Source of the DNA: Bradyrhizobium sp. BTAi1 | GTDB lineage: Bacteria > Pseudomonadota > Alphaproteobacteria > Rhizobiales > Xanthobacteraceae | Length of the DNA: 64,000 bases | Assembly (NCBI RefSeq): GCF_000015165.1 | Contig: NC_009485.1 | Location: 4,545,501 to 4,609,500 of the forward strand | Direction: 5' to 3' | In this document: positions 36,122 through 48,065 of the stretch, piece after piece | Layout of the letters: every line of letters begins with the position of its first letter | How positions within the stretch are numbered: position 1 is the first letter of the stretch | Notes under the pieces: generated by a model | The model's input: only the letters and a program-made list of their open reading frames with translations | The model's database searches: none | What the model was told of the DNA's origin: nothing | Program-made: the position numbers and the translations under genes

Positions 36122-37216
36122 CTACGGCTCGACGATGCGCTCGTCCGGCTGGCGAAACAACAAACACGCATCGCCATACGAATAGAACCGATAGCCGCTT
36201 CGAATCGCATGCGCATAGGCCGCCTGCATCGTCTCCAGGCCGGCGAAGGCCGAGACCAGCATGAACAGCGTCGAACGCGGCAGATGAAAATTGGTCATCA
36301 GGATGTCGACGGCGCGGAAGCGATAGCCGGGCGTGATGAAGATCGAGGTCTCCGCCTCGAACGGCGCGATGGTGCCGTCCGGCAACGCCGCGCTCTCCAA
36401 CAGCCGCATCGACGTGGTGCCGACGGCGACGATGCGGCCGCCTTTGGCCCGGGCCTCGTTCAGCGCGGCGGCCGTCTCGGCCGAGAGGCTGCCCCACTCC
36501 GCATGCATGCGGTGGCCCTCGGTGTCCTCGACCTTCACGGGGAGGAACGTCCCGGCCCCGACATGCAAGGTGACCCGCTGCAACCCGACGCCGCGGGCGC
36601 GCAGCCGCTGCTCCAGCGCCGGGGTGAAGTGCAGCCCGGCCGTCGGCGCGGCCACCGCGCCCTCCTTGGCCGCGAACATGGTCTGATAGTCCGCCGCATC
36701 CTGCTCATCAGCGGGCCGCTTGCCGGCGATGTAGGGCGGCAGCGGCGGCCGTCCGAGATCGGCGATGGCCTGGTCGAGCGCCGGGCCATGGAAGACAAAG
36801 GAGAGCGTCACCTCGCCCTCTTCGCCCTTGGCCTCGACGGTCGCGTCGAGATGGCCGAGCAGGCAGACCTTGCCCTCATGACCGAAACGGATCGTATCGC
36901 CAGGGGCGAGCTTCTTCGCAGGACGGACCAGCGCCTGCCAGCGCGAGCCGTCGAGCCGCTTGATCAAGGTCGCCTCGATCTTCGCCTCGGTCTCGCGGCT
37001 GACGCGGCGGCCTGAGAGCTGGGCTGCGATCACCTTGGTGTCGTTGACCACGAGCTGATCGCCCGGCTCCAGCCAGTCCGGCAGATCCGCGACAATGCGA
37101 TCGCGCAGCACGCCATCGCCCTGCACCACCAGCATGCGCGCGGCCTCACGCGGGCTCGCCGGCCGCAGCGCGATGTTCTCAGGGGGAAGATGGAAATCGA
37201 ACAGGTCGGTGCGCAT
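36122..37216 (-). CDS. queA: S-adenosylmethionine:tRNA ribosyltransferase-isomerase
   Basis: This 364-aa enzyme transfers and rearranges the ribosyl of SAM onto preQ1 in tRNA, forming epoxyqueuosine after Tgt. It shows family motifs MRTDLFDFHLPPENIALRP, VNDTKVIAAQL, PTAGLHFTPALEQRL, LHVGAGTFLPVKVED and LPRSTLFMLVSAFAG. The length is normal. tgt lies 1.5 kb downstream on the same strand, separated by asd on the other strand. Confidence 0.95.
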   Translation of the reverse strand: MRTDLFDFHLPPENIALRPASPREAARMLVVQGDGVLRDRIVADLPDWLEPGDQLVVNDTKVIAAQLSGRRVSRETEAKIEATLIKRLDGSRWQALVRPAKKLAPGDTIRFGHEGKVCLLGHLDATVEAKGEEGEVTLSFVFHGPALDQAIADLGRPPLPPYIAGKRPADEQDAADYQTMFAAKEGAVAAPTAGLHFTPALEQRLRARGVGLQRVTLHVGAGTFLPVKVEDTEGHRMHAEWGSLSAETAAALNEARAKGGRIVAVGTTSMRLLESAALPDGTIAPFEAETSIFITPGYRFRAVDILMTNFHLPRSTLFMLVSAFAGLETMQAAYAHAIRSGYRFYSYGDACLLFRQPDERIVEP

Positions 37217-37243
37217 CGTCGTCCTGGAACGACAATCGGGATC

Positions 37244-37340
37244 CTCATCCTGAGGCGCGCGTAGCGCGTCTCGAAGGATGAGGCCCCGATGTCGGCCTCA
37301 TGGTTCGAGACGCGTGCTGCGCACGCTCCTCACCATGAGG
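37244..37340. repeat. Palindromic intergenic repeat, CCTCATCCTGAGG family
   Basis: It begins CCTCATCCTGAGGCGCGC and ends CTCCTCACCATGAGG, with GAGACGCG-type arms inside. It is a second dispersed family, between the cyclophilin gene and queA. Confidence 0.75.
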
Positions 37341-37349
37341 GTCTCTATT

Positions 37350-37814
37350 TTAAGCCGCGTCGGCGGCCATATACGCCTTCACGATCTTGTCCGGGTTCTG
37401 CACCGGCTCGCCGCGCTTGATCTTGTCGACGTTGTCCATGCCCTCGGTGACCTTGCCCCAGACCGTGTACTGCTTGTCCAGGAAGCGGGCGTCGTCGAAG
37501 CAGATGAAGAACTGGCTGTCGCCCGAATCCGGGTTGGCGGCGCGGGCCATCGAGGCGGTGCCGCGGACGTGCGGCTCGGCGTTGAATTCGGCCTTCAGCT
37601 TCTTGCCTGAGCCGCCCATGCCGGTGCCCTGCGGACAGCCGGTCTGCGCCATGAAGCCGTCGATGACGCGGTGGAAAACGATGCCGTCATAGAAGCCCTC
37701 GCGGACGAGCTCCTTGATGCGCGCGACATGGCCGGGCGCGAGATCGGGGCGCATCTCGATGGTGACGGGGCCCTGGGTGGTTTCGAGGATCAAGGTATTT
37801 TCGGTCACAGCCAT
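37350..37814 (-). CDS. Cytosolic cyclophilin-type peptidylprolyl isomerase
   Basis: This 154-aa PpiB-type enzyme has no signal peptide. Cyclophilin motifs are VFHRVIDGFMAQTG, GTASMARAANPDSGDSQFFI and FLDKQYTVWGKVTEGMD. It contains the catalytic Arg of FHRV. It sits between the exported cyclophilin and queA on the same strand. Confidence 0.94.
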   Translation of the reverse strand: MAVTENTLILETTQGPVTIEMRPDLAPGHVARIKELVREGFYDGIVFHRVIDGFMAQTGCPQGTGMGGSGKKLKAEFNAEPHVRGTASMARAANPDSGDSQFFICFDDARFLDKQYTVWGKVTEGMDNVDKIKRGEPVQNPDKIVKAYMAADAA

Positions 37815-38038
37815 GCTGGTCTCTCGTTCGCTAGGGATGAATCGGGGTCAGGACGGGCATCCTGGGTCTGAAATGTCGAGCTTCCAATGTGCGGCCGTCA
37901 CCCCTTCTGACGGCGAGCCGGGGACGACGGGCCCGGGCGATGCAGGCGCAGGATAAACCGATCCGGCTTAAAGCTGAAGCCGCCGGTCCTGTCGATGCAA
38001 CGGGCGGCGCGTGGCAAAGGGTTCCTTAAAGGAAGGGG

Positions 38039-38060
38039 AACCCGGGCCTGGGCCCGGGTG
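38039..38060 (-). terminator. GC-rich hairpin downstream of the exported cyclophilin gene
   Basis: CCCGGGCC and GGCCCGGG form a perfect 8-bp stem just past the stop at 38077 on the - strand. It lacks a proper T-tract (CCCCTTCCTTT follows on that strand). Confidence 0.45.
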
Positions 38061-38076
38061 CCCTGCTCTCGCCGGC

Positions 38077-38640
38077 CTACTTGATATCGGAGGCGACCTG
38101 CACCTTCACCATCTTGTCCGGGTCGGTGACGGCTCCGCCGGCCGAGCCCGGAGGCGCTTTCTTGAGCTTGTCGACGACATCCATGCCCTGCACGACCTCA
38201 CCGATCACGGTGTACTGGCCGTTCAGGAACGACGCGTCGCCGAAGCAGATGAAGAACTGCGAATTGGCTGAATCGTTGCTGTCGCCGCGCCGCGCCATGC
38301 CGACGGTGCCGCGCTTGAACGGCGTCTGGGAGAACTCCTGCTTCAGGTTCGGATATTTCGAGCCGCCGGTGCCATTGAAGTTCTGGCCATCGCCGGTCTG
38401 GGCCATGAAGCCGTCCATCACGCGGTGGAACGGCACGTTGTTGTAGAAGCCCTCACGCGCCAGCGTCTTCAGCCGCTCGGCATGCTGCGGCGCCAGATCG
38501 GTGCGCAGCTTGATGATGATGCGGCCTTTGGTGGTGTCGATGACCAGCGCATTCTGCTTGTCGAGACCAGCCGGCAATGATTGCGCCAGCGCTGGCAACG
38601 CGAAGACGAGAGCAACAACGAAAGCAAGAGCTCGGATCAT
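38077..38640 (-). CDS. Periplasmic cyclophilin-type peptidylprolyl isomerase
   Basis: This 187-aa protein has a Sec signal peptide (IRALAFVVALVFALPALAQS) and a cyclophilin domain with PFHRVMDGFMAQTGDG, GTVGMARRGDSNDSANSQFF and GQYTVIGEVVQGMDVVD. It is paralogous to the cytosolic enzyme downstream; the signal peptide directs this copy to the periplasm. It lies after coaD on the same strand. Confidence 0.93.
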   Translation of the reverse strand: MIRALAFVVALVFALPALAQSLPAGLDKQNALVIDTTKGRIIIKLRTDLAPQHAERLKTLAREGFYNNVPFHRVMDGFMAQTGDGQNFNGTGGSKYPNLKQEFSQTPFKRGTVGMARRGDSNDSANSQFFICFGDASFLNGQYTVIGEVVQGMDVVDKLKKAPPGSAGGAVTDPDKMVKVQVASDIK

Positions 38641-38708
38641 GGCAACTCCGATGAGATGTGAGGCTGTAAAGAGACCGGCACCGCGCCGAGCGGCCAGCGC
38701 CCGACGGA

Positions 38709-39203
38709 TCAGTTGAATTTGGCCTTCAGGCTGGCGGCGACGGCGGCCGGAACGAAGTGAGACACGTCGCCGCCCATGGCGGCGATCTGGCGCACCAGCG
38801 TCGCCGCGATCGGGCGGACAGCCACCGAGGCCGGGACGAACACGGTCTGAATTCCCGGTACCATGGTCTGGTTCATGCCGGCCAATTGCATCTCATAGTC
38901 GAAGTCGGTGCCGTCGCGCAGGCCCCGGATCATCATGATCGCACCCGCCTTTTGCGCGGCGGTGACGGTGAGATCGTCATAGGTGGAGGCTTCGAAGCCA
39001 CAACCGGCCGCCGCAGCCACCGGCTCCAACACCTCATGGACCATAGCCAGCCGCTCCTCGGTCGAGAACAGCGGCTTCTTGCCGTGATGCACGCCGACCG
39101 CGACGATCAACCGGTCACAGAGATGGACGGCCTGCCGGACCACGTCGAGATGGCCGTTGGTGACAGGGTCGAACGACCCCGGATAGAGCGCGATGCGTTG
39201 CAT
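38709..39203 (-). CDS. coaD: Phosphopantetheine adenylyltransferase
   Basis: This 164-aa enzyme makes dephospho-CoA from phosphopantetheine and ATP, the penultimate step of CoA synthesis. It shows the nucleotidyltransferase motif YPGSFDPVTNGHLDVV with TNGH, plus IRGLRDGTDFDYEMQLAGMN and the C-terminal phosphate-binding segment. The length is standard. It lies between gyrA (upstream) and the cyclophilins. Confidence 0.95.
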   Translation of the reverse strand: MQRIALYPGSFDPVTNGHLDVVRQAVHLCDRLIVAVGVHHGKKPLFSTEERLAMVHEVLEPVAAAAGCGFEASTYDDLTVTAAQKAGAIMMIRGLRDGTDFDYEMQLAGMNQTMVPGIQTVFVPASVAVRPIAATLVRQIAAMGGDVSHFVPAAVAASLKAKFN

Positions 39204-39469
39204 GTGCCCGTCCTATACCGGCCGGAACAGGCCGGCAAGCTGGCCGTCATGCCCGATGGCGGAGCTGTGATGCCGACCGGCGACTGCAGCAAAAGAGATC
39301 GGCCCCCTGAGTCCGGGTCCTGATTGTTTCGTCGGAACAGCCGCCACGAAACAGTTCCGTGCTCCCACGAAACCTTTTTTTTGCGGCGGCGAAGATCTTC
39401 CGAAACCCGAGATGGTTAACAAGACATCAACGAACAACGGGCCGAAATCGGCCCTGACAGGGGTCCGTC

Positions 39470-39727
39470 ATGATCAAAGCGCTTTCTGCCGTTGCCGCCG
39501 CCGGCTTCGTGGCCGCCGCCTTCTCCGTCGTGCCCGGCTTCGCTCCCCAGGTCGAAGCCAGCGTGCCGCGCCCGCTCGCCAAGGGCGATCGCCTCGACAT
39601 CCGTCCGATCGGCCGCGACTGCTCGCAACAGGCCTGGCCGAATTTCGAAGCTTCCTGCCTGCGCAGCGCCGGCACCAAGGCGACCGTTGGTCAGGCGCGA
39701 ATGGTCGGCGTCGACCGGACGCAGTGA
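39470..39727 (+). CDS. Small exported protein of unknown function
   Basis: This 85-aa protein has a signal peptide (MIKALSAVAAAGFVAAAFSV). The mature part contains KGDRLDIRPIGRDCSQQAWP and two Cys (Cys and FEASCLR) that could pair. AGGGG precedes the ATG. It is antisense in orientation to its neighbours coaD and gyrA. Similar short DRLDIR...CSxQxWP proteins occur in rhizobia (recollection); the function is unknown. Confidence 0.75.
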   Translation: MIKALSAVAAAGFVAAAFSVVPGFAPQVEASVPRPLAKGDRLDIRPIGRDCSQQAWPNFEASCLRSAGTKATVGQARMVGVDRTQ

Positions 39728-39809
39728 GGCGAATAGCGAAGCGGGAAGACGTGATTCGTCCCTATTCACTACTCCCTATTCGCCATTTGCCCGTACTCGC
39801 CCCTCGCCC

Positions 39810-42557
<2,748 letters not shown>

Positions 42558-42891
42558 AGGGGATACCGGTCGGTTTTGACACGCGAAAATCGCGTGGAAT
42601 CATATAGCGCATCGCTGCGCCGCAGGCCACCCCCCGACGCTCCAGCCCGAAGGATTTTTTTGTCGCATTTCCAGTTACTTAACGAGGACACCGCGCCTCG
42701 CTTGGGAGCCGGCCGCAGGCGCCCTTGACATCGTCCTGCCACAGCCACGATTCACGTGCTCCGCACGGCGCGACGACCGGCGACGAAAAGCCCGACGTGA
42801 AGCCGGTCCATCTCGCCGGGCGCGACATCCGCGGCCAGATCCGGCAGGCCCTCAGACCTGCTCGGCCAAACCGTTGTGGTCCAGTTGGACT
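42558..42891. other. Upstream region of gyrA
   Basis: The region should contain the gyrA promoter on the - strand. No convincing gene or operator was seen. Frames here have composition unlike their neighbours. Confidence 0.4.
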
Positions 42892-43110
42892 ATGGCTCTT
42901 GATCGTCGTGCCGAACTCCGAACCGGCGCTGAAGAAGCCACCGATTGGATCAGTGCCTACGACGAGGCTGACCAGCGCGACCGCGGCTTGGAGATCGAAA
43001 TGCACGGGTCCGACGACGAGGCGATCGAGATCACGACAACCGCGCCGATCTGGCGAGCGCCTGTGCGTCCGCCCCCACTGCAAAAGGTGATGGACACCCT
43101 GCCACCGTGA
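42892..43110 (+). CDS. Possible small acidic protein
   Basis: This is a 72-aa frame starting MALDRRAELRTGAEEATDWI and ending PPPLQKVMDTLPP. Codon use is GC3-rich like real genes here, and the charge pattern is plausible. There is no good ribosome binding site and no family is recognised. It may be an annotation artefact. Confidence 0.35.
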   Translation: MALDRRAELRTGAEEATDWISAYDEADQRDRGLEIEMHGSDDEAIEITTTAPIWRAPVRPPPLQKVMDTLPP

Positions 43111-43143
43111 TCGGCGGCAGGGCGCATTCCTGGGAGCGTGACC

Positions 43144-43644
43144 TTAGAACGGAATGTCGTCGTCCATGTCGCTGTTGCGGCTGCCACCGCCAGCCGAAGC
43201 CACCGCGCGGCGCGGGGGCGCCATCGACGGGCCGCTGCTGCCGAAATCGCCGCCACCCATGTCGTCGGCGAAATTGCCGCCGCCGCCACCGCCGCGGCCA
43301 TCGAGCATCGTCAGCGTCGAGTTGAAGCCCTGCAGCACGACCTCGGTCGAGTACTTCTCGACTCCGCTCTGGTCGGTCCATTTGCGGGTCTGCAGCGCGC
43401 CCTCAATGTAAACCTTGGCGCCCTTCTTCAGATATTGCTCGGCAACCTTGCAGAGACCTTCGTTGAAGATCACCACGCGGTGCCACTCGGTCTTTTCCTT
43501 GCGCTCGCCCGTTCCCTTGTCGCGCCACGTTTCCGACGTCGCGATGCTCAGATTGGCGATCGGCCGACCGTCCTGCGTGCGGCGGATCTCCGGGTCCTTC
43601 CCGAGATTGCCGACCAGAATCACCTTGTTCACGCTACCCGCCAT
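43144..43644 (-). CDS. ssb: Single-stranded DNA-binding protein
   Basis: This 166-aa OB-fold protein starts MAGSVNKVILVGNLGKDPEI and has RKWTDQSGVEKYSTEVVLQG, a Gly-rich linker, and the acidic tip DMDDDIPF that recruits partner proteins in replication and repair. A GTG at 43647 would add one residue; the ATG at 43644 is preferred, with GGGAGAG upstream. A LexA-type box lies 160 bases upstream. In many bacteria ssb is divergent from uvrA; here five outer membrane protein genes lie between them. Confidence 0.96.
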   Translation of the reverse strand: MAGSVNKVILVGNLGKDPEIRRTQDGRPIANLSIATSETWRDKGTGERKEKTEWHRVVIFNEGLCKVAEQYLKKGAKVYIEGALQTRKWTDQSGVEKYSTEVVLQGFNSTLTMLDGRGGGGGGNFADDMGGGDFGSSGPSMAPPRRAVASAGGGSRNSDMDDDIPF

Positions 43645-43803
43645 CACACTCTCCCGCGGTTATCTCATCACTGGGCCGGTCATCCCACCGGCCTCCCGGT
43701 GCAGGCTGGCGCGCCCGTCCTCTCGGCGCGGACCCTATACGGTTGCCGCGCCAGCCACCCGTTTTCTCGTTGCTTATCCACATATAGCAGGAGAACCGCC
43801 ATT

Positions 43804-43818
43804 GTTCCAGTTTTGTTC
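43804..43818. promoter_or_regulatory. Probable LexA (SOS) box upstream of ssb
   Basis: GTTCCAGTTTTGTTC is a perfect GTTC-N7-GTTC direct repeat, the LexA site known in alphaproteobacteria. It is 160 bases upstream of ssb. Palindromic GGAAC/GTTCC repeats also lie at 43864-43903. The rest of the 457-base gap from 43645 to 44101 holds no gene; its right half is AT-rich and should carry the promoter of the 44102 gene. Confidence 0.7.
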
Positions 43819-44101
43819 ACACCAGCGCGTTGCAACCTCGCGTCGAGCTCCATGAAACCCAATGGAACCTCGAGTTCCCCGAATGGAACCCCTTAAAAGT
43901 TCCCTAAATCACGAAAAAGTAATTAACTTTCATTAGGTTAGATCGCCTCACATCCTCCTCGCCTGTGGCTTTTGGGAGACGGTATCCAGGGTTGAATCGC
44001 GTATATTTGCGGATGGATTGAGGCCGCAAGCGCGGTCGCACCAATTCACAGAAGCGCGCCTCCGGGGACCAATTGGAGGCGCCAAACCCGGGAGAGTTGG
44101 G

Positions 44102-44860
44102 ATGAGACTTGGGATGAAGAGAGTTTTTCTTGGAGCCGTCAGCTTGATGGTTTTGGGCGCCCTGGCGCCCGCGGGAGCCGCCGATCTTGCCGCCCGCCCC
44201 TACACCAAGGCGCCGATGGCGGCGCCCGCACCGCTTCCGACCTGGACCGGCTTCTACATCGGTCTGCAGGGCGGCGGCGGCTGGGGCCGCAGCGATGAGA
44301 CCTTCTTCAACGCGCCGAACGGATTCGGCTTTGCCGGCACGCAGCGCTACGACATCAATGGCGGCTTCGCCGGCGGCGTGATCGGCTACAATTGGCAGGT
44401 CGACAACATCGTGTTCGGCCTCGAGGGCGACTACCACTGGGCCGACATCAACGGCCGCTCGGGTGTCATCACCGCGGGCCTCGGCGACAGCTACTTCACC
44501 AAGCTGCGTGGCTTCGGCGACATCAAGGGCCGGCTCGGCTGGGCGGCGGGTCCGGCGCTCTTCTTCGTCAGCGGCGGTGCCGCCGTCGGCGACCTGCAGC
44601 ACCGCTACGACAATCCAGCCTTCAGCACCATCCAGAACGACTGGCGCTGGGGCTGGACGATCGGTGCCGGCGCCGAATACATGTTCGCCCCGAACTGGTC
44701 GGCGAAGGTCGAGTACAACTATCTCGACTTTGGCAAGAGCACGCTCCAGTACAACAACCCACTGGTGGCATCCAACCGCTCCGAGTGGAGCGATACGGTT
44801 CACACCGTCAAGGCGGGCATCTCCTACCACTTCGGTGGTCCGGGCGTGTCGCGCTACTGA
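44102..44860 (+). CDS. Omp25/RopB-like outer membrane beta-barrel protein, copy 1
   Basis: This 252-aa protein has a signal peptide ending GAA-D (MKRVFLGAVSLMVLGALAPA), then the family start AADLAARPYTKAP and LPTWTGFYIGLQGGGGWG. It is an eight-stranded barrel by pattern, ending HTVKAGISYHFGGPGVSRY with terminal Tyr. The ATG at 44102 has GGGAGAG upstream. It is closest to copy 4 (47042): both share VIGYNWQ, LEGDYHW and FGDIKGRLG. Such proteins are abundant structural proteins of rhizobial outer membranes. Confidence 0.9.
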   Translation: MRLGMKRVFLGAVSLMVLGALAPAGAADLAARPYTKAPMAAPAPLPTWTGFYIGLQGGGGWGRSDETFFNAPNGFGFAGTQRYDINGGFAGGVIGYNWQVDNIVFGLEGDYHWADINGRSGVITAGLGDSYFTKLRGFGDIKGRLGWAAGPALFFVSGGAAVGDLQHRYDNPAFSTIQNDWRWGWTIGAGAEYMFAPNWSAKVEYNYLDFGKSTLQYNNPLVASNRSEWSDTVHTVKAGISYHFGGPGVSRY

Positions 44861-44885
44861 TCACACGCTCGAATTGAATACGACC

Positions 44886-44915
44886 AAAGGCCGGCCATGC
44901 GCCGGCCTTTTTTTG
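44886..44915 (+). terminator. Terminator after outer membrane protein copy 1
   Basis: AAAGGCCGGC and GCCGGCCTTT form a perfect 10-bp stem with a CATGC loop, followed by a T-run. Confidence 0.88.
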
Positions 44916-45053
44916 TGTGCCATAACCAGCACTTGCTGGGCCGTTGTGTCATTTGGGTGACGGCTTTTTCCGATCAGAGCAGCTATCAAGGTTTGGCGGG
45001 TGGGCGTTGGTGAGAGCGTGCGTGCGGGCGTCGGACGAGGTTTGGGGACTGCG

Positions 45054-45809
45054 ATGAGAAGTCTGTTGCTGGGGGCGACAACTTCGCTGGCGCTGGGGAT
45101 TGCGCCGGCCATCGCTGCCGATTTGCCCGCGCGCACCTTCACCAAAGCGCCTGCGATGATCGCGACGATCTATGATTGGAGCGGCTTCTATCTGGGCTTC
45201 AATGCCGGCGGCGGATCGGCACGGACCTGCTGGACCAACCAGGTCACCATTGCCGGCGTCGCGGCCACCAATGCCGAGGGCTGCCATGACGCGACCGGCG
45301 CGCTGGCCGGCGGCCAGGTCGGCTATCGCTGGCAGACCGGCGGCTGGGTGTTCGGCGTCGAAGGCCAGGGCAATTGGGCGAATCTGAAGGGCCGCAACGC
45401 GAGCCAGTTGGCGCCCGGCGTGACCAACCAGACCAAGATCAACGGTGTCGGCCTGTTGACCGGCCAGATCGGCTACGCCTGGAACAACGTGCTCTGGTAC
45501 GTCAAAGGCGGCGCCGCCGTCACTGGCGAGAAGTATAGCGGGCTGGCGACCGCGACCGGGACGCCGTTCGATCAAGCCAGCGCGACCCGCTGGGGGGCTG
45601 CCGTCGGCACCGGCGTCGAGGTCGGCTTCGCCAATAACTGGTCGATCGCAGCCGAGTACGAGCATCTCTTCATGGGCAACCGGACCCTGACCTTCTCAGG
45701 TGTGCCCGGAGGCGCTGCCACGCGAACCGACGCCGTCGGCCAGGATGTCGACATGGCCACCGTCCGGGTCAACTATCGCTGGGGCGGCCCCGTCGTCTCC
45801 AAGCACTGA
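45054..45809 (+). CDS. Omp25/RopB-like outer membrane protein, copy 2
   Basis: This 251-aa barrel has a signal peptide (MRSLLLGATTSLALGIAPAI) and the mature start ADLPARTFTKAPAM. It belongs to a second subtype with copy 3 (46044): two Cys in CWT and GCHDATG, then GGQVGYRWQTGGWVFGVE. The end is VRVNYRWGGPVVSKH, lacking the usual terminal aromatic. The ATG at 45054 has GGGGA upstream. No terminator was recognised after it. Confidence 0.88.
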   Translation: MRSLLLGATTSLALGIAPAIAADLPARTFTKAPAMIATIYDWSGFYLGFNAGGGSARTCWTNQVTIAGVAATNAEGCHDATGALAGGQVGYRWQTGGWVFGVEGQGNWANLKGRNASQLAPGVTNQTKINGVGLLTGQIGYAWNNVLWYVKGGAAVTGEKYSGLATATGTPFDQASATRWGAAVGTGVEVGFANNWSIAAEYEHLFMGNRTLTFSGVPGGAATRTDAVGQDVDMATVRVNYRWGGPVVSKH

Positions 45810-46043
45810 ACAGGTTCGCGCTGCGGCCCGAGTGCAGCGGGACTGCGATCTGCCCGGTGGCGCTGTCCTTCGCGGCACCCCGTATATTTACCAGCCCTTA
45901 AGCACGACCAGCAGATCCGCCCGCCCGCGGACGGGCCATCACCGCTTTGGCAACCAGTGTTTCCTACAACCAGCCCCGGACCACGCGAGTGGGCTCGGAT
46001 CGGAGGGATCCGACGCGATGAAACTGGGATTGGGGAGACTGCC

Positions 46044-46826
46044 ATGAAAAGCACTCTGTTTGTCACCGCCGGCGTCGCTGCGCTGGGCCTGGCGCCCGCC
46101 TCGGCCGCCGATTTCGCCGCGCGTCCGTATGGCAAGGCACCGCCGCCGGCCTATGTCACGCCGCTGCCGAGCTGGGCCGGCTTCTACCTCGGCGCCAATG
46201 GCGGTGCGGACTGGAGCCGCAATTGCTGGACGCTGAACCGGGTCAACGGTGTGCCGGTCGTGCCGACACAATCCGAAGGATGCCACAACGCCACCAGCGG
46301 CCTCATCGGCGGCCAGATCGGCTATCGCTGGCAGGCCGCAAGCTGGGTGTTCGGCCTCGAGGCCCAGGGCAACTGGACCGACCTGAAATCCTCGAATGCC
46401 AGCTCGGCCGCATTCGCGGCGGGCATTACCAACAACACCAAGACCGACGCGATCGGGCTGTTCACCGGCCAGATCGGCTATGCCTGGGGCAACGTGCTCT
46501 GGTACGTCAAGGGCGGCGCCGCGGTCGCGCATAACAAATACACCGGGACGGCCAATGCGGCAGCGCCCGTGGCCGTGGGCACCCTGCTGGATTCAGCAAG
46601 CGAGACGCGCTGGGGCGGCACCGTCGGCACCGGCGTCGAGTTCGGCTTCGCACCGAACTGGTCGGTGGCGGTCGAGTACGATCACCTGTTCATGGGATCG
46701 CGCGACATCACCTTCCCGGCCACCGCCATCGTCAACGCCCGCGTCGACACCATCAAGCAGGACATCGACATGGCGACCGTCAGGGTCAACTACCGATTCG
46801 GCGGCCCGGCGGCGGCGCGCTATTGA
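46044..46826 (+). CDS. Omp25/RopB-like outer membrane protein, copy 3
   Basis: This 260-aa barrel has signal MKSTLFVTAGVAALGLAPAS and mature start AADFAARPYGKAP. It shares the two-Cys segment (CWTLNRV and GCHNATSG) and GGQIGYRWQAASWVFGLEAQ with copy 2. The end is VRVNYRFGGPAAARY. The start is set by GGGGAGACTGCC before the ATG. It is a duplicate of copy 2 with moderate divergence. Confidence 0.9.
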   Translation: MKSTLFVTAGVAALGLAPASAADFAARPYGKAPPPAYVTPLPSWAGFYLGANGGADWSRNCWTLNRVNGVPVVPTQSEGCHNATSGLIGGQIGYRWQAASWVFGLEAQGNWTDLKSSNASSAAFAAGITNNTKTDAIGLFTGQIGYAWGNVLWYVKGGAAVAHNKYTGTANAAAPVAVGTLLDSASETRWGGTVGTGVEFGFAPNWSVAVEYDHLFMGSRDITFPATAIVNARVDTIKQDIDMATVRVNYRFGGPAAARY

Positions 46827-46856
46827 GCGCCCAATCCACGCTCCAAGGCTGATCAC

Positions 46857-46885
46857 AAAGGCCGGCGCCCGCGCCGGCCTTTTTC
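46857..46885 (+). terminator. Terminator after outer membrane protein copy 3
   Basis: AAAGGCCGGCGC and GCGCCGGCCTTT form a near-perfect stem followed by TTC and T-rich sequence. Confidence 0.85.
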
Positions 46886-47041
46886 GTGTCCTTAGCCCGG
46901 CATCGAGACGGCTCTTTTGTGTTAAATATTTGATTTATAACGCTTTTTCACGGTTGTGGCGGATCCGTTACAGCCGGTTCGGAATGCCCCGTGTATGACG
47001 GCTTCATCGCCTGTCATTCCAACTCCTTGGGGGAGCATTTG

Positions 47042-47779
47042 ATGAAGAAGTTGCTTGTGATCACGACGGCCCTCGTCGGCATCGCAGCCGCCATGCCCGC
47101 ATCGGCGGCGGACCTCGCAGCCCGGCCCTACACCAAGGCGCCGCCTGTGGTTGTGCCGATCCTGAGCTGGTCGGGCATCTATGCGGGTATTCAGGGCGGC
47201 GGCGGCTGGGGCACCAGCAAGGAAACCTTTATCGGCCGCTTCAATGCGCCGGGCTTCCTGGGCACCCAGAACTACAACACCAATGGCGGCTTCGTCGGCG
47301 GCGTGATCGGCTACAATTGGCAGTTCGACAATTTGGTGGTCGGCCTGGAAGGCGACTATCACTGGTCCGATATCAACGGCCGTTCTGCCGTCATCAATGC
47401 CGGCGTCGGCGACACCTATTTCACCAAGCTCACCAGCTTCGGCGACATCAAGGGCCGTCTGGGCTACGCGGTCGGCCCCGCCCTGTTCTTCGTCAGCGGT
47501 GGTGCGGCAGTCGGCGAATTGCAGCATCGTTACGACCGTGCTGCCGGTGTCTTCTTCGGTCAGAACACCACCCGTTGGGGCTACACGGTCGGCGCCGGTG
47601 CGGAATACATGTTCGCGCCGAACTGGTCGGCCAAGCTCGAATACAACTATCTCGATTTTGGCAAGAGCACGCTGCAGTATGTCGGGGTTCCCGGACGCTC
47701 CGAGTGGAAGGACAGCGTTCACACCGTCAAGGCGGGTCTGAACTACCATTTCGGTGGGCCGGTCATCGCCAAATACTGA
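47042..47779 (+). CDS. Omp25/RopB-like outer membrane protein, copy 4
   Basis: This 245-aa barrel has a signal (MKKLLVITTALVGIAAAMPA) and mature start DLAARPYTKAPPVV. It is of the same subtype as copy 1: GGGGWGTSKETF, GGVIGYNWQFDNLVVGLEGD and HTVKAGLNYHFGGPVIAKY. GGGGGAGC lies before the ATG. An AT-rich promoter-like region lies at about 46915-46965. Confidence 0.9.
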   Translation: MKKLLVITTALVGIAAAMPASAADLAARPYTKAPPVVVPILSWSGIYAGIQGGGGWGTSKETFIGRFNAPGFLGTQNYNTNGGFVGGVIGYNWQFDNLVVGLEGDYHWSDINGRSAVINAGVGDTYFTKLTSFGDIKGRLGYAVGPALFFVSGGAAVGELQHRYDRAAGVFFGQNTTRWGYTVGAGAEYMFAPNWSAKLEYNYLDFGKSTLQYVGVPGRSEWKDSVHTVKAGLNYHFGGPVIAKY

Positions 47780-47804
47780 CCGTCATCCTCCCTGGAGGGT
47801 TCCC

Positions 47805-47830
47805 AAGGCCGGCTCGGAGCCGGCCTTTTT
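47805..47830 (+). terminator. Terminator after outer membrane protein copy 4
   Basis: AAGGCCGGCTC pairs with GAGCCGGCCTT, followed by TTT. Confidence 0.85.
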
Positions 47831-48065
47831 GTTGCGCCGAGGCCACCTGGGCCGGATGCCACACCCGGAACCAAGCAGTTGAGCCACATAAGCTTTTGGG
47901 AACCCCGCCAGGGGAACGCGGTTTCGCCGCGACTGTGGCTTCAGGGTGACGGTAATCTGCGAGGAACCCGGCTATAGGATGGAGGTCAACTTGAACGAGT
48001 GAGTCTGTTTCGTGCGTGCAATTGTCGGTGCGATACGGACTTCGTCGAAGAAACTGGAGACAATA